DNA of 64,000 bases from Adiantum capillus-veneris (GCA_014529385.2 CM043956.1:93917221-93981220), one strand, 5' to 3'. Counted from the stretch's first letter, positions 22,093-34,506 are shown. The notes: a model not told the origin generated them from the letters alone. Numbers and translations are program-made.

Positions 22093-23280
22093 CTAGATAG
22101 TTTCAACCACCTCATTGTTAGGAAGTCCCAAGCCACATGATGCCCAAATGTCTTTAATGATGAGACAACTTGATCTATGACTGTCTGACATGGGAAATGG
22201 ATGAATTGTGTACACATGATTTTGCGCCACTATTTTAAGCATATCTTTGCAGAACTCCAGCTTGCGGACATCCTTGTCAAGCAATTCTTGCACCCTATCC
22301 CTCTCTGTCTGGCAAGTTGTAGCACGCCTCTCATACTCACACATCTCTGAAGGTCCTAGAAGCTGTAAAACTTCCTTTGCACCTTTAATGTAAGCACAGA
22401 GTCTTATGATTTCTTGTGTGTTTGTAGTTTCACCCGTTGCTTCTATTGCTTCCAAATTTGCACTGAGAATTTTCTAGTTTCTTTCAGATATGCCATCCAA
22501 GAGACCTTCATGTCTATGCATGTCTTCCTTTGCTGCCTCCAAGTCTACATTCATTCTCTGTAGCTTCTCTTTCTTCTCATGAACCCTCTCACTGAAGGTG
22601 CGAACCATTTTCTTTGCTACCAATATATGGTCTTGCAAATCCACATTTGCAGTGCTGTTTGCTCTACCTCATGCTTCCCTTCAAGATTCACATTGAGTAG
22701 AGGTGATGCCGCAACTCATCTGACCCCATTGGCCTCTCTCCACCTGTCAACTTTTTGGGCATAAGTGCCTTTTTTAATGAAATTGGCCACAACGTCTTCA
22801 ACAAACACTGCCCAAGAAATAGGTTTTCTTTCCCAGTCTTTCTTCTTTGTTGGGATCTTCCGAGTTGTGCTACCAATTGTGCATTTTTTAGAACAAAAGC
22901 ACATCCATAAGCAATAGAAACAATGTAATTTATGGGAGGCTCACGGTATATCTTATGGTGCTACAACATGAATGAATCATAAAACTGTGGCTTCTCTATT
23001 TTACAGTGTACCTTTGGACTTCCTCTTTGGGGCTCTTTTAACACGGTGAGGCACATGCCTTTGGGCACAACATTATCACTCAGCTGTTGTGGATTGTCAC
23101 CCATGAGGCTAACTCCATATTCCTGATGGAACTCCTCCTTACTGCAATAGAAATTTCCTTGGCATGGATATTCAATTTTGGGGGCATGCCAATGACCACC
23201 TGCTTCACACACAAAATACCTCACATGCAACCCATAAACCTGTACCACAAAGTCACAGAATGAGTCAAGTACCTGCCGAC
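22093..23280 (-). pseudogene. N-terminal exons of minus-strand accessory gene, coiled-coil type
   Basis: Right to left, frames contain VYGLHVRYFVCEAGGHWHAP and CSKEEFHQEYGVSL (23248-22961); then TRKIPTKKKDWERKPISWA with FVEDVVANFIKKGTYAQK (22904-22700); then a helical, charged stretch ending in VHEKKEKLQRMNVDLEAAK, one stop, and CQTERDRVQELLDKDVRKLE with a tail to 22093. Heptad-like Leu/Glu/Lys spacing suggests a coiled coil. I recognise no family. Frame changes between blocks may be introns or damage. It runs toward the transposase-like gene. A role as accessory protein of the same mobile element is inference. Confidence 0.4.
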
Positions 23281-23460
23281 GTAATGCTCTTCTTTCACAT
23301 GATAGTGGAATGCACTCAATCCTAAACCTTGTCTCCCCTGTTGTTCAAGGTCCTACTATTTTGTACCCCTCATTAACACCTAATTCTTCAGGTAGCGTTC
23401 TTCTCAACGTCCATTGTGCTTTTGTTCTTTTAAGAGCTGTCTTTTTCAACCTTCTACAGA

Positions 23461-23594
<134 letters not shown>

Positions 23595-23599
23595 TGGCA

Positions 23600-24680
23600 G
23601 GTAAGTTGGGCCACTTTCCCTCTCTGCTCCATCATTGTTCCCTTGCGATTTAAAATTTATAAGGTTTACAAGTGCTAAAAAGCACAAGCATTCAAGCTTT
23701 GGTTTTAACCACAAAAAGTGTACCACCTTAGCATACATTGACCCCTATATTAGAACATAAAACTTACACCCATCTTTCGAGCCTCCAAATTTGTAAAATA
23801 ATTTTGATGAGCACTTTGCTACAAAATCTGTATAGAAAACTTGATGAGAAATTTTCTAAAGAATCCAATAACTAAAATCATTCACCTTGTGGAAACCATG
23901 TCCCAGTCGGAAAATAATACTTGATAAATCCATGGTATCTATGTTGAAATAAAATATATTAAAGAAGAAGCACTTGGCTTCATGACAGAGTCATACAGAA
24001 CCTAATATTATGTAAAATGGATAAATTTTTTGTTCATAAGTGGTATAATGTGGGATGATAAACACCATCTTATGTTCAATAGGCTAAATACTAACATGGA
24101 TCTTCTTGATACATGTAATATCACTTGATAGCCACTCCATATCCTTGATGGTAGGATCATTTAAAAGTGGTAGAACAGTTAACTTCATCGGCTATCAACA
24201 TTGTAGGTACTCATAAAGCGGTTGCTTTCAATTCTTGAAAGTGATTAAATGACATGTCCTTAGCAAAATGTTTGCTTCTAAGTTGCACTTGTCAAACCTT
24301 TTGAGTCCAACATTTCCACATATGTGTGGATAAGGTCCTTGACTTTCTTAAAAAAACATTTTGAACTAAAGACATCGTATCGGATGATCTACATATAAAA
24401 GAAAAGGTCCAAAAATGGGCAAATCGAGTCCCTCATTGGATTGCTCCTTGATTATGTATGCAACTAACATATCTTTAGTCACATATGGTATTCCTAATTA
24501 AAATTAAAAGGTATTCCTAACGGCTTTAAAAAAATTAAAAGGTATTCCTTTTTTTTCCTAATTCAAAGATTCTCTCAACAACAACAAAAATGACGTGCTA
24601 GTCTATAGCACGTAGCAATGGACAATGACGAAGCACATAGATTTTCAATAGCATTAGCTGGGAAGGATGGATATAACATT
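23600..24680. other. AT-rich sequence without recognised feature
   Basis: No gene, repeat or element end was recognised in this stretch. Confidence 0.5.

Positions 24681-24685
<5 letters not shown>

Positions 24686-24732
<47 letters not shown>
24686..24732 (+). repeat. (GA)n microsatellite, about 23 units
   Basis: An uninterrupted GA run of 47 bp, CT-type on the minus strand. Confidence 0.95.
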
Positions 24733-24734
<2 letters not shown>

Positions 24735-24929
24735 ATAAGAAAACGCTAAAGGGAAAATAAAGCAGAAGAGAATACCTCTTTATATGGACACAAAAGGTCT
24801 CTTGACTTTCCACCTTGAGCCGTCTTTTGATTTCTTTTTTTTGCAAAACTCACAATTGTGAGTAAATTATATTGAACACCCCAAAAAATTACAAGGTCTA
24901 GTCATGCTCTTGTGGAGCCATGACTATAC

Positions 24930-27415
24930 TTACATCAGGGTAGCCCCCCCAACCCGCCGCCTCTTCCTTGTTACAAAGGGTCCATAAATTTGTCCTTTTG
25001 AGATCTTTTATTTACCGATGTGATTTTCCCCCGTCCTAGGCATTCCATCTGGCTGACAACAAGGCACAAGTTGTCCTAGACCAATCCTCCGAGTGTTGCT
25101 TGCAATCGAGCGTCCATATTAGTACTTTGCTTTCTTGAGTAATTTCTGCAAAGCTTGCCACCTCATAACCTCCTTCAAACGCACGGGGGTTTCTTGTCTG
25201 CCATACATTATGTAAGAAGAAATATCTGAGGATTTGAGTGCTGACGAGGAGGGCAGGATTTCCTGAATTCTTGCCTCCAAGGAATAGGTCAGTCTTGAAG
25301 AAACTAATTTTCCATGTTCTTTGGACCCACTTGTATATTTTCCCTACAAGGCCTCTAATAGTTGGGCAGTCCCGTGAATAGGTGGGCCAGATCTTCTGTT
25401 GCCATCCTGCACCCCAAGCATCGATCTGACCCAATCCCTCTCTCTTGAATCTTCAACCCCATCGGTAGAGCACCCCAAATTACCTTCCATAGAAAGACCT
25501 TCATGTGATGCGGAACCTTTGGCTTCCATATGTACTACAATACTTGCTCCCACCTTTCCTCCGGCCATTGCTTTTTCCATAGCTTGTTTAGGGGGCTATA
25601 CCAATTCTTCTTATGAATCATTGTCTGATAAATACTTTTAGGATGGGGTTTCCCTAAGAGACTGCTTCCGGGCCATTTCCAGGCATTCCAGTCAAACCCC
25701 GAATCACAGATCGGCATCACTAAATTGTCAAGCTCCTTCATCACTTTGTGGACAAGCAAGACCTCCAAGCTATTGAGTTGGTATTGGGTAACCAAAAGGT
25801 CAAAGGTTTTCCAACTCTTGTTGCCACTGTCCCAGAAGTGCCCAAGTCGCTTCAGACCCTTATTATTGAGTTTCCTGGCTATCTCAATCCAATAGGGAGC
25901 TTGTGGTAGATCTACAACTTTGGACAGCCAGGGGGACCAATGCAAAATGGAGTTCTTGAAGTATCTGACTTCTTCCCCCCACTTTAAGACTCCTGCTGCT
26001 CCCTTGCATTTTCTTACCATTTCTCCTGAGTTGCCTCCCAGTCTTAAGGTGGACCACTCCGGAGCTAACAATTTGTCATGAACCTCCACCCCTCTCCACT
26101 TTCCACCATCCGAGCCTAGTTTAGCTGTTTCTATCATATCTCTGACCATGATATCCCAAACTTGATCATGTTTAGCCAAGGAAACAACAAACTTGGCGCA
26201 ACAAGCTTCTGCATGGGCCACAGGGTTGAGAATTCCAAGGCCTCCTTGATTCACCAGTCGAGCAACTGATTCCCACTGGGCTCATTGCCATGGCCTGGAG
26301 GATTTCGTGTTGTTTTTTTATAAAAACCTTTTTACTGGTTTTAAGAACTCTTTCCAGTGACACTTAGCTATCTTGAGAAGCGGGCTAGTGAAGGCAATGT
26401 AAGGAATCATAAAAGCATTCATCACTTTTATCCGACTTGGGAATGGGAGAAGATCATACTCCCACCTACTCATTTTTGTTTTTATTTTATCAAGCACCCA
26501 CTCAAATCTTTGCTTGTGGGTCACGTCCACCCCCAAGGGGGCTCCCAGATGTCTGAATATATTCCCTTTTGTGACAATATCCCCCGACTAGACAGAGGGG
26601 TCAAATGAGTCATTTTTCGATAGGGAGATCAACCTTGACTTCTCTATATTACACTGGGACACCGAAGCTGTTGAGAATATTTGAACAATCTCCATAGCTT
26701 TTCTAATGACCTAGGGGCACGCCTTCATGAAGAGGAGAGAATCGTCTGCAAAAAGTTTTGCTAGGAGTTCTCTATTTCCTAGCAAAACGAGGCCTTGCAA
26801 CTCCCCTTGTTCTGCACTAGCTTCGAGCGTCGTGATTAAAGGATGTGATCCTATGGCGAAGAGTAGGGGGCGAGAGGGTATCCCTGCTTAATAGACCTTT
26901 TGACTTCAAAAGAGCCCACAATTCTATCATTGAATAGGAGCTCTGGCTGGCTTCCAGCCCCCAATACGCGTACCAACTGACATAGGTGAGGCCCAAAGCC
27001 CAGAGCTTCCATGACCGCTTCTATATATGTCCATGTTATTATGTCATAAGCCTTGTCCAGGTTCAACTGCAGCAGAATGCACTCCTGCTTTGTGATAATT
27101 GCGTATTCAATGCCCACCATTGCTGCCAAGATGTTATCGTAAATGGACCTTCCTTTTATGAACCCATGTTGATGGGGAGAGATGACCTTGGTTAGTAAGG
27201 TGGCTAGTTTGAGGGCTACTGCTTTAGCTATAATTTTTGTAGGCCACTGACATCATCGTTATAGGGTGCCAATTTTTAAGTTGAGAACAGCCGATCTGTT
27301 TTGGGATGGGTTTGATAAGCCCTCTCTTTACACTTACCTCTAACGACCCTTCAATCCCGGCTTTATTGGCCAATCTTGTGATTGGGGCCTTGATATCATC
27401 CCAAAATTCTCTAAA
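24930..27415 (-). pseudogene. LINE-A ORF2, 3' part: reverse transcriptase and C-terminal zinc-binding region
   Basis: Right to left: FWDDIKAPITRLANKAGIEG, then the palm with LLQLNLDKAYDIITWTYIEA (first catalytic Asp region), IKQGYPLAP, and LFADDSLLF (catalytic Asp pair, about 26725-26765). Next come the thumb (NAFMIPYIAF, WEYDLLPFPSRIK near 26400-26500), NQGGLGILNPVAHAEACCAK (26254), then WKKQWPEERWEQVL-type sequence and the terminal zinc-binding-like region (25580-25036). Stops and frameshifts are frequent. The catalytic ADD is intact, but the enzyme cannot be made as one protein. Confidence 0.8.
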
Positions 27416-28200
27416 TGTTAGGAAATAAGACGTAGCTAAATAGATAATTGAGTAGATTACTTAATGGAGAGAGACAGATTTATATACACGAGATTATAGA
27501 GTAGAGAGAGAGAGAGAGAGAGTACACACGATATACGTGGTTCACCCAATGTGGGCTACGTCCACAGGAAAGCAGCCACTCAATGGCTTTAGTACTTCAA
27601 AACAAGAAGTAGTTTACAAAGGGATTATACCCTTAATGGAGCTCCCGCCTTGCTTCACTCTCACCACCTCACACTCACCTTGTTGCATCAACTTCACACT
27701 ATGAAATGTGTGTAGAAATGGCCTCCTTTTATAGGCCAAAAGGGCTGCCCTCTCTTATGAGAGACAGCCATGTGTAGCCGCCCTTGTGCGAATAAGTCCA
27801 AATCGGACCCTCCAATCCGCCCATGTGTGGCCACCCTTGAGAAGACAAGTCCGCTTTTGAATTCGGCCACCGGCCATTGAATTCGGCCACCAGCCACCGG
27901 CCATTGACTTCCGACCACCGGCCACCGGCCATTGACTTCCGACCACCGGCCAACCGACCGGTTGTTTTCCGACCACTTTCCGGCCGCCGTCTGGCCATAA
28001 TATTCCGGTGAAAAAAAAGTCTCGGGGGCCTCCGCCCCCGAGGCCTTTAAAGTTGTCCCTGATTCTTGTCCGTGAAAATTTTGGTTTCAGGTCAGTGATT
28101 TTCCTTCACGCACGATGGCTTCTCCTCATAATGGGGGCCTTACAAATGTGCGCTTTTACCACAGAAAATTACAAGGGTAAATCAGGCTCCTTACTTAACA
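27416..28200 (-). repeat. Copia-1 3' LTR
   Basis: Starts TGTTAGG and ends TTAACA in plus orientation. It contains a GA run near 27494-27522, a minisatellite of GGCCACCGGCCATTGA units (27858-27962) and a GC-rich hairpin (28021-28042). It aligns by eye with the LTR at 32214-33038 nearly throughout. Confidence 0.93.
28021..28042 (-). other. GC-rich hairpin followed by T8 in LTR sense orientation (left LTR)
   Basis: CTCGGGGGC pairs with GCCCCCGAG around a CTCC loop, next to a run of A on the plus strand (T8 on the sense strand). The same structure is at 32859-32880 in the other LTR. It may mark an RNA hairpin in the LTR transcript; that is inference. Confidence 0.7.
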
Positions 28201-28216
28201 ATCTCCCACTTGGAGA
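28201..28216 (-). promoter_or_regulatory. Copia-1 polypurine tract
   Basis: On the minus strand the sequence TCTCCAAGTGGGAGAT directly precedes the 3' LTR start. This is a typical plant copia plus-strand primer. Confidence 0.85.
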
Positions 28217-28260
28217 CTGATCTCCAAACCAAACCTGTGACTGCTTTCCATTCTGGCTTC

Positions 28261-31200
28261 TTATCCCTGAATGTCCATTGAAGATGAGCAAAAGCTCAAC
28301 TTCTCCTTGTTGACCACCTTTGTAAACATGTCTGCAAGATTTTCACTCGTATGCACCTTTCCTAGCTTTAGTTGTCCCTCTTCCAAAAGAGTGCGTATGA
28401 AGTGATATCTCACCTCAATGTGCTTTGTCCTTGAATGAAAGGCTGAGTTCTTTGCAAGATGGATAGCGCTTTGGCTATCACTGTACAAGACACAATTGTC
28501 TTGTTTGAATCCAAGCTCTTCTAAGAATCTGTGAAGCCACAGAATTTGTTTGCTTGCCTCCGTCATTGCTACATACTCTGCTTCCGTGGTAGAAAGTGAA
28601 ACCACTTTCTGCAGCTTTGAAGCCCAGCTTACTGCTGTGCCTCCAACCGTGAACACATAGCCAGTAGTGCTCCTTCGAGTATCTTTGTCACCTGCCATAT
28701 CTGCATCAGCATACCCTTCTAGAAAAATATCAGTTCCTCCAAAATACAAAGCATTTGTTGTTGTCCCTTTTAGATACCTAAGTATCCACTTCACAGCTTG
28801 CCAATGCTCTTTACCTGGGTTGTCCATGAACCTACTCACAACTCCCACTGCATGTGCAATGTCTGGCCTTGTCCAGACCATAGCATACATTAGAGAACCT
28901 ACCACTGCATCATATGGAACTTTAGACATATAGGCTATCTCCTCTTGTGTCTTTGGACACATATCCTTCATTAGTTTAAAATGACCAGCCAAAGGTGTAG
29001 AAACTGGTTTTGCATTTTGCATTGCAAACCTTTCTAGTACCTTCTTGATGTAATCTTCTTGAGATAGCTTTATTGTCTTCTTCGTCCTGTCCCTTGATAT
29101 TTTCATACCAAGTATCCTCTTTGCAGCACCTAAATCTTTCATTGAAAAAGATTTGGACAGCTCCTCTTTTAGGTCTTTGATGTCCTACATGTTAGCACTT
29201 GCAATCAACATGTCATCAACATACAACATTAGGATGATGAATTTCCCATCTCCCAAATTCTTCGTGTAGACGCAGTGATCGGAGTTGCATCTTGTGAATC
29301 CATGATCCAACATCCATCGATCAAACTTCAAGTACCATTGTCTTGATGCTTGCTTTAAACCATACAAGCTCTTCTTTAATCTGCAAACCATTTTCTCCTT
29401 ATCTTTTACTTCATACCCCTTTGGTTGAAGCATGTAGATTTCCTCCTCTAAGTCACCGTGAGGGAATGCTGTATTTACATCCATTTGCTCGAGATTTAGA
29501 TCATGAGCAGCCACAAGGCTTAAGACAAGCCTAATTGAGTTCATTTTTACAACAGGAGAAAATATTTCATTGAAGTCAATACCTTTCTTTTGAGAAAAAC
29601 CTTTTACTACAAGCCTAGACTTGTACCTTTTCTTCCCACCTTCTTCTTCCTTTAGCTTGTACACCCATTTGTTTTGAAGTGCCCGCTTACCTTTAGGCAA
29701 CTCAACCAACTCCCATGTTTGGTTGCGATGTAGTGAGTCCATCTCCACTTGCATGCTCTTCGTCCATTCTTCTTTGGATTCATATTGCATAGCTTCTTCG
29801 TATGATTCCGGCTCTCCAGAATCTGAGATCAAGAGATGGTTGAATGAAAGAACAAACCATTCTGGAGGTCTACTTGCTCCTGTAGATCTTCGGAGAATAG
29901 GTTGAGGCTCCTCATTTGGTTGACGTTGTTGCACATTGTCACCGTTTGCAGTCCTTGAGTCTTCACCGTCCTCAAGCTCCATGTACTCATCACCTGTTTC
30001 TTTTGTTTGTTTTCTTTCCAAGTAATCTTTGTACATATTTTGTTCGTTAAAAATTACATCCCTACTCCTTAAGATTTTACCATCTTCAGGATTCCATAGG
30101 CGATACCCAAAGTCTCCTTCTCCATAGCCAATGAAGAAACACTTTTTGGACTTTGCATCTAGCTTTGATCTTAGGCTTCTATCTATGTGCATGAAAGCCT
30201 CACACCCAAACACTTTGAGAAATGCATAATTCACCGGTTTACATGTCCATGCCTCTTCTGGAACTCCCCCACCAATGCCGTTGAGGGTGACCGATTGATT
30301 AAGTACACAGACGTACTTACAGCTTCCGCCCAAAGCTCAAGCAGTAGGCCTGCATGTAGCCGCATGCTTCGTGCTCGTTCCATGATTGTCATGTTCATCC
30401 TTTCCGAAATCCCATTTTGTTGAGGTGTCCTTGGGGTTGTCCTTTGCCTCCAAATTCCATTGCTAGCACAAAAGCTTTCAAAAACTTGGCTGCAATATTC
30501 GCCTCCATTGTCGAATCTGAGGCATTTAACCTTGGTACCTATTTCATTTTCCACAAAGGCTTTCCACCTTTGAAATATGGAAAATACATTGGATTTATTC
30601 TTCATGACATAAACCCATGTTTTTCTACTCGCATCGTCTATGAATGTTACATAGTACAATGAGCCACCAAGTGATGGTGTACTTGCAGGACCCCAAACAT
30701 CAGAATGAACCAACTCAAGTTTTTTATTTTTTCTTTCATTTCCTGATTTTTGAAATTTTACCCTCTTTTGTTTACCATAAACACAATCTTCACAAAACTC
30801 TAAGTCCACTTCTTTCAAACCTGGTAGAAGATTCTTTGTTTGAAGGATTTGCATTCCTTTGGCACTCATATGCCCAAGTCGATAGTGCCACACTGCACTA
30901 TCAACTTCTGTAGTTGCTGCACAAGCTGAAGGTTGCGTGCTAACAGTACACAAGTAAAGTGTACCGACCTTTTCTCCCTTGGCAACCACCAAAGATCCCT
31001 TTGAGATCTTCCACCGTTTATTTCTGAATGCAATGTTGTGACCTTCATCGTCCAATTGTCCTATAGAGATCAAATTTTTGCAAAGAGAAGGAACATGCCT
31101 AATATCTTTAAGCTTCCATTCATTTCCGTTAGCAGTTTTGACAGAAACTGTACCTTTGCCGACAATCTCACAAGCTTCATCATCTCCCAAGTATACATAC

Positions 31201-32140
31201 CCAAAATTACCTTTGGTGTAGTCTTGGAAATGTTGCTTGTGTGGTGTGGCATGGAATGCAGCCCCGGAATCTACTATCCAGGAATTAGACACATTGTCTA
31301 ATGAGAGAATTAGAGCATCTTGCTCTACTTTACCTGCCACATTGGCCTCCGATGTTGGCTTGTTGTCTTGAGACTCTGTCTCCTTCATCTTCTTGGACCA
31401 GCAATCCTTCTTGACGTGGCCCTTCTTGCCGCAGTTCCAACATTCAAGAACTGACTTTGTGCGTGACTTGCTCCGCCTTGAGCGATCGCAACCCTTTTGG
31501 TTTTTGAACCTCTCCTTAGGCCTTCCTCTTGTTTCCACTGATAGTGCATCACTTGATGATTCTCCTGTGCTTCTCCTTCGCATTTCCTCGCTTAGGAGAA
31601 CATCCACAACATCATCAAACTTAAGAGTATGTGTGCCAGAGATAGAATTACTTACAGCCATCACAAGGCTGTCCCAACTATCCGGTAGAGATGATAGTAT
31701 AAGGAGAGCTCGCACTTCGTCATCGAAATTGATTTTCACTGATCGAAGTTGACTTATGTTTGTGTTAAAGTCATTTAGGTGCTCTGCAACTGAACCATTC
31801 TCTGCCATCTTTAGATTGAACAAGCGCTTCATAAGAAATACCTTATTGGATGCCGATGGTTTCTCGTAGAAGTCGTCAAGTGACTTCATCAAGTCCTGTG
31901 TGGTCTTCATCTCCGAAACATTGAAGGCCACCATTGACGCCAAGCTTAACCGGATTGTTCCCAGTGCCTTTCGATCAAGGACAATCCATGCTTCATCTGC
32001 CATTGTTGCGGGCTTCTTCGCAAGACCGCCTAGTGGCAAAAAGAGGTCCTTCTGGTAGAGATAGTCTTCAATCTGCATCTTCAATGTTGGTAGTTTTTGC
32101 CATTGAACTTCTCAATCTTGAGCTTCCCTTCCTCCGCCAT
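28261..32140 (-). pseudogene. Copia-1 gag-pol polyprotein, nearly complete
   Basis: ATG at 32140 begins gag (MAEEGKLKIEKFNGKNYQ). A one-base shift near 32090 leads into the long frame 32084-30231. That frame carries gag, zinc knuckle CWNCGKKGHVKKDC (about 31400-31446), protease WIVDSGAAFHATP (31240-31280) and integrase with DVWGP, RFDNGGEY and NGISERM for the Asp-Asp-Glu triad. A second one-base shift in a G run near 30280 moves to 30333-29185 with RT (MDVNTAFPHGDL and YVDDMLI). An in-frame TAG at 29185-29187 separates the tail 29142-28261, with RNase H (STTEAEYVAM, DSQSAIHLAKN). All catalytic motifs are present; only about three small lesions inactivate it. Confidence 0.93.
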
Positions 32141-32195
32141 AACTCCCACTCAATTCAAGGAATCCTTTCCTTGAGATAATTTAGCTACGAGCAAA

Positions 32196-32211
32196 CCTTG
32201 CTCTGATACCA
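32196..32211 (-). promoter_or_regulatory. Copia-1 primer-binding site (initiator Met tRNA)
   Basis: The minus strand reads TGGTATCAGAGCAAGG, two bases inside the 5' LTR end at 32214. It matches the standard plant copia primer site. Confidence 0.95.
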
Positions 32212-32213
32212 GT

Positions 32214-33038
32214 TGTTAGGAAATAAGACGTAGCTAAATAGATAATTGAGTAGATTACTTAATGGAGAGAGACAGATTTATATACACAAGATTATAGAGT
32301 AGAGACAGAGAGAGTACACACGATATACGTGGTTCACCCAATGTGGGCTACGTCCACGGGAAAGCAGCCACTCAATGGCTTTAGTACTTCAAAACAAGAA
32401 GTAGTTTACAAAGGGATTATACCCTTAATGGAGCTCCCGCCTTGCTTCACTCTCACCACCTCACACTCACCTTGTTGCATCAACTTCACACTATGAAATG
32501 TGTGTAGAAATGGCCTCCTTTTATAGGCCAAAAGGGCTGCCCTCTCTTATGAGAGACAGCCATGTGTAGCCGCCCTTGGGCGAATAAGTCCAAATCGGAC
32601 CCTCCAATCCGCCCATGTGTGGCCTCCCTTGAGAAGACAAGTCCGCTTTTGAGTTCGGCCACCGGCCATTGAATTCGGCCACCGGCCACCGGCCATTGAC
32701 TTCCGACCACCGGCCACCGGCCATTGACTTCCGACCACTGGCCATCGGCCATTGACTACCGGCCACCGGCCAACCAACCGGTTGTTTTCCGACCACTTTC
32801 CGGCCGCCGTCTGGCCATAATATTCCGGTGAAAAGGAATATTCCGGTGAAAAAAAAGTCTCGGGGGCCTCCGCCCCCGAGGCCTTTAAAGTTGCCCCTGA
32901 TTCTTGTCTGTGAAAATTTTGGTTTCCGGTGAGTGATTTTCCTTCATGCACAATGGCTTCTCCTCATAATGGGGGCATTACAAATGTGCGCTTTTACCAC
33001 AGAAAACTACAAGGGTAAATCAGGCTCCATACTTACCA
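32214..33038 (-). repeat. Copia-1 5' LTR
   Basis: Starts TGTTAGG and ends TTACCA in plus orientation. Compared with the left LTR it has more copies of the GGCCACCGGCCATTGA unit and a duplicated ATTCCGGTGAAAA, which accounts for most of its greater length (825 against 785 bp). Confidence 0.93.
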
Positions 33039-34491
33039 CTAAAGAATTCCACCGTCATCCCATCCGAACCAGGGGACTTTTCCTTGCCAAGGGCTTGCAA
33101 TGCTAGTGAACATTCGTCTTTGGATAATGCCCGTTCCAAGGAATTAGCTTCTGAGTGGGGAATTTCCTTCTTGACACTCACTAAGGTCCCTCTGGTGTCT
33201 TCCACTTCTTGGGACGGGATCTGTGGCCATCCAATGATTTGACTAAGATAGATCAACATCAGAGCATCCATCTCATCCTGGTTATGAACTGTTGTCCCTT
33301 TCTCATCATAGACCGAGCGGACGTGGCCCTGGCTCTTCTTGATTTTTAAAGCCCTAAAAAACTGAGTTTGATTGGAAGCTTCAGGTTGAAGGACAGTCTC
33401 CCTCGAGAGAAGTCTTGCCTTTCTAATGTCTTCTAGCTACTCATTAGCAAGGTTAGATTTGTCTTCGAGCCATCGTTTGTGCTCCTCCTCAGTAGCATGC
33501 CCATTGGCTTTTATGGAGGTAAGCACATGGACCTCCGTTGTAAGATGCAGAAGGTGTATCTCCCTAGCTTTCTTGAACCGGGGGCCCGAGGTTTTGATTG
33601 CTTTCTGGATGCTCCGAGCAAAGAGGTCCCACGCATTGTGTTTGTTGAGGTTGACATCTTTTTTTAGCTCACCCAGTGCTTTTTTGGTTAGATTCCTGAA
33701 GAGAGGGTCTTTGAATAGGTGTGTCCCTGTTACTAGCAGTTTTTTCCCACCTCTTGGGGTTTCCTCCTCCCCTTTATTCTTCTTGAAATGTATGTGCAGA
33801 GGAATGTGATCCGAAAGAATTTTTGTAGGGACTACCTTCATCTCCATCAACGATGGTATCCAATCAGCTTGGTGTGAGCAATAGCATATGTCCAGCCTTG
33901 AGGCAGTGCAGGCATACTAGAGGCTTGTGTAGGTGAAACCAGGCGTGCTGTTCCATGGGCCAACTTCCCATAAGTCGATCATCGCCCACTTTTCACACAA
34001 AATTTGCCATTTGGACCTTTCCGAGCCAGCCAACATACTGGAGGATCTTGTTCTATCCCTGCTCTTTTCTACCATATTGAAGTCGCCAACCATTAACCAC
34101 TCACCTTTAATAGGAGTATCTCTAAGATGCATCCACAGTTTAGCTCTTTATTTTGCATTACAAGGGCCGTACAAATTCACAATTGTGAGGGATGCCCTTC
34201 TCATCTGATTCTAATCCCCAAGATTCTGTCGGATGGGTGGTTAAGAACCACCTTCGGCTCCAATTCTCTATTCGCAATGCTGAGGACGCCACTGAAACCG
34301 TTACTTCCTTCTCCATAGAATACCAGTTTCTTTCCTAGCACCTGTTTTCTCTTGCTATGGGCATCTAGGTGGTTCGTGGATGGCCCAGTAGTTGATTGTC
34401 TTCTCCTTTTTTAATTCCTCCCAGAAAAGAGTACTCTTTTTACAAGTTTTCAACCCCTTTACGTTCCAAGATTGGATAGTGAGAGACTCCA
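33020..34491 (-). pseudogene. LINE-A ORF2, 5' part: endonuclease and start of RT
   Basis: ATG near 34491 begins with MESLTIQSWNVKGL, the first endonuclease motif. Then come SLTIVNLYGPC (about 34190), GEWLMVGDFNM (about 34100, catalytic Asp-Asn) and ILSDHIPLHI (about 33800, catalytic Asp-His). A linker (33850-33437, and on to 33271) follows to LGKEKSPGSDGMTVEFF, the start of the RT domain, at 33043. This is an apurinic-type endonuclease of L1-like plant LINEs. There are several stops and frame changes. It continues beyond the copia insertion at 27415. Confidence 0.85.
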
Positions 34492-34506
34492 TCATTAATG
34501 AGGGGT

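Larger units (their letters stand above)
27416..33038 (-). mobile_element. Copia-1: Ty1/copia LTR retrotransposon with both LTRs and target duplication
   Basis: LTRs at 27416-28200 and 32214-33038 (785 and 825 bp) both start TGTTAGGAAATAAG and end in CA. The target duplication CTAAA is at 27411-27415 and 33039-33043. The primer site is at 32196-32211 and the polypurine tract borders the left LTR. Between them one gag-pol frame (32140 to 28261) has a few lesions. Gag wording (ADEAWIVLDRKALGTIRLSL) resembles the Tork/Tnt1 branch. LTRs are very similar but differ by indels in internal repeats, so insertion was recent relative to the LINE, not brand new. Confidence 0.95.

Noticed and set aside
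27694-27998. Proteins with repeated SQWPVAGGR units on the minus strand (also 32486-32951)
   Set aside because: Lie wholly in the LTR minisatellite of Copia-1.
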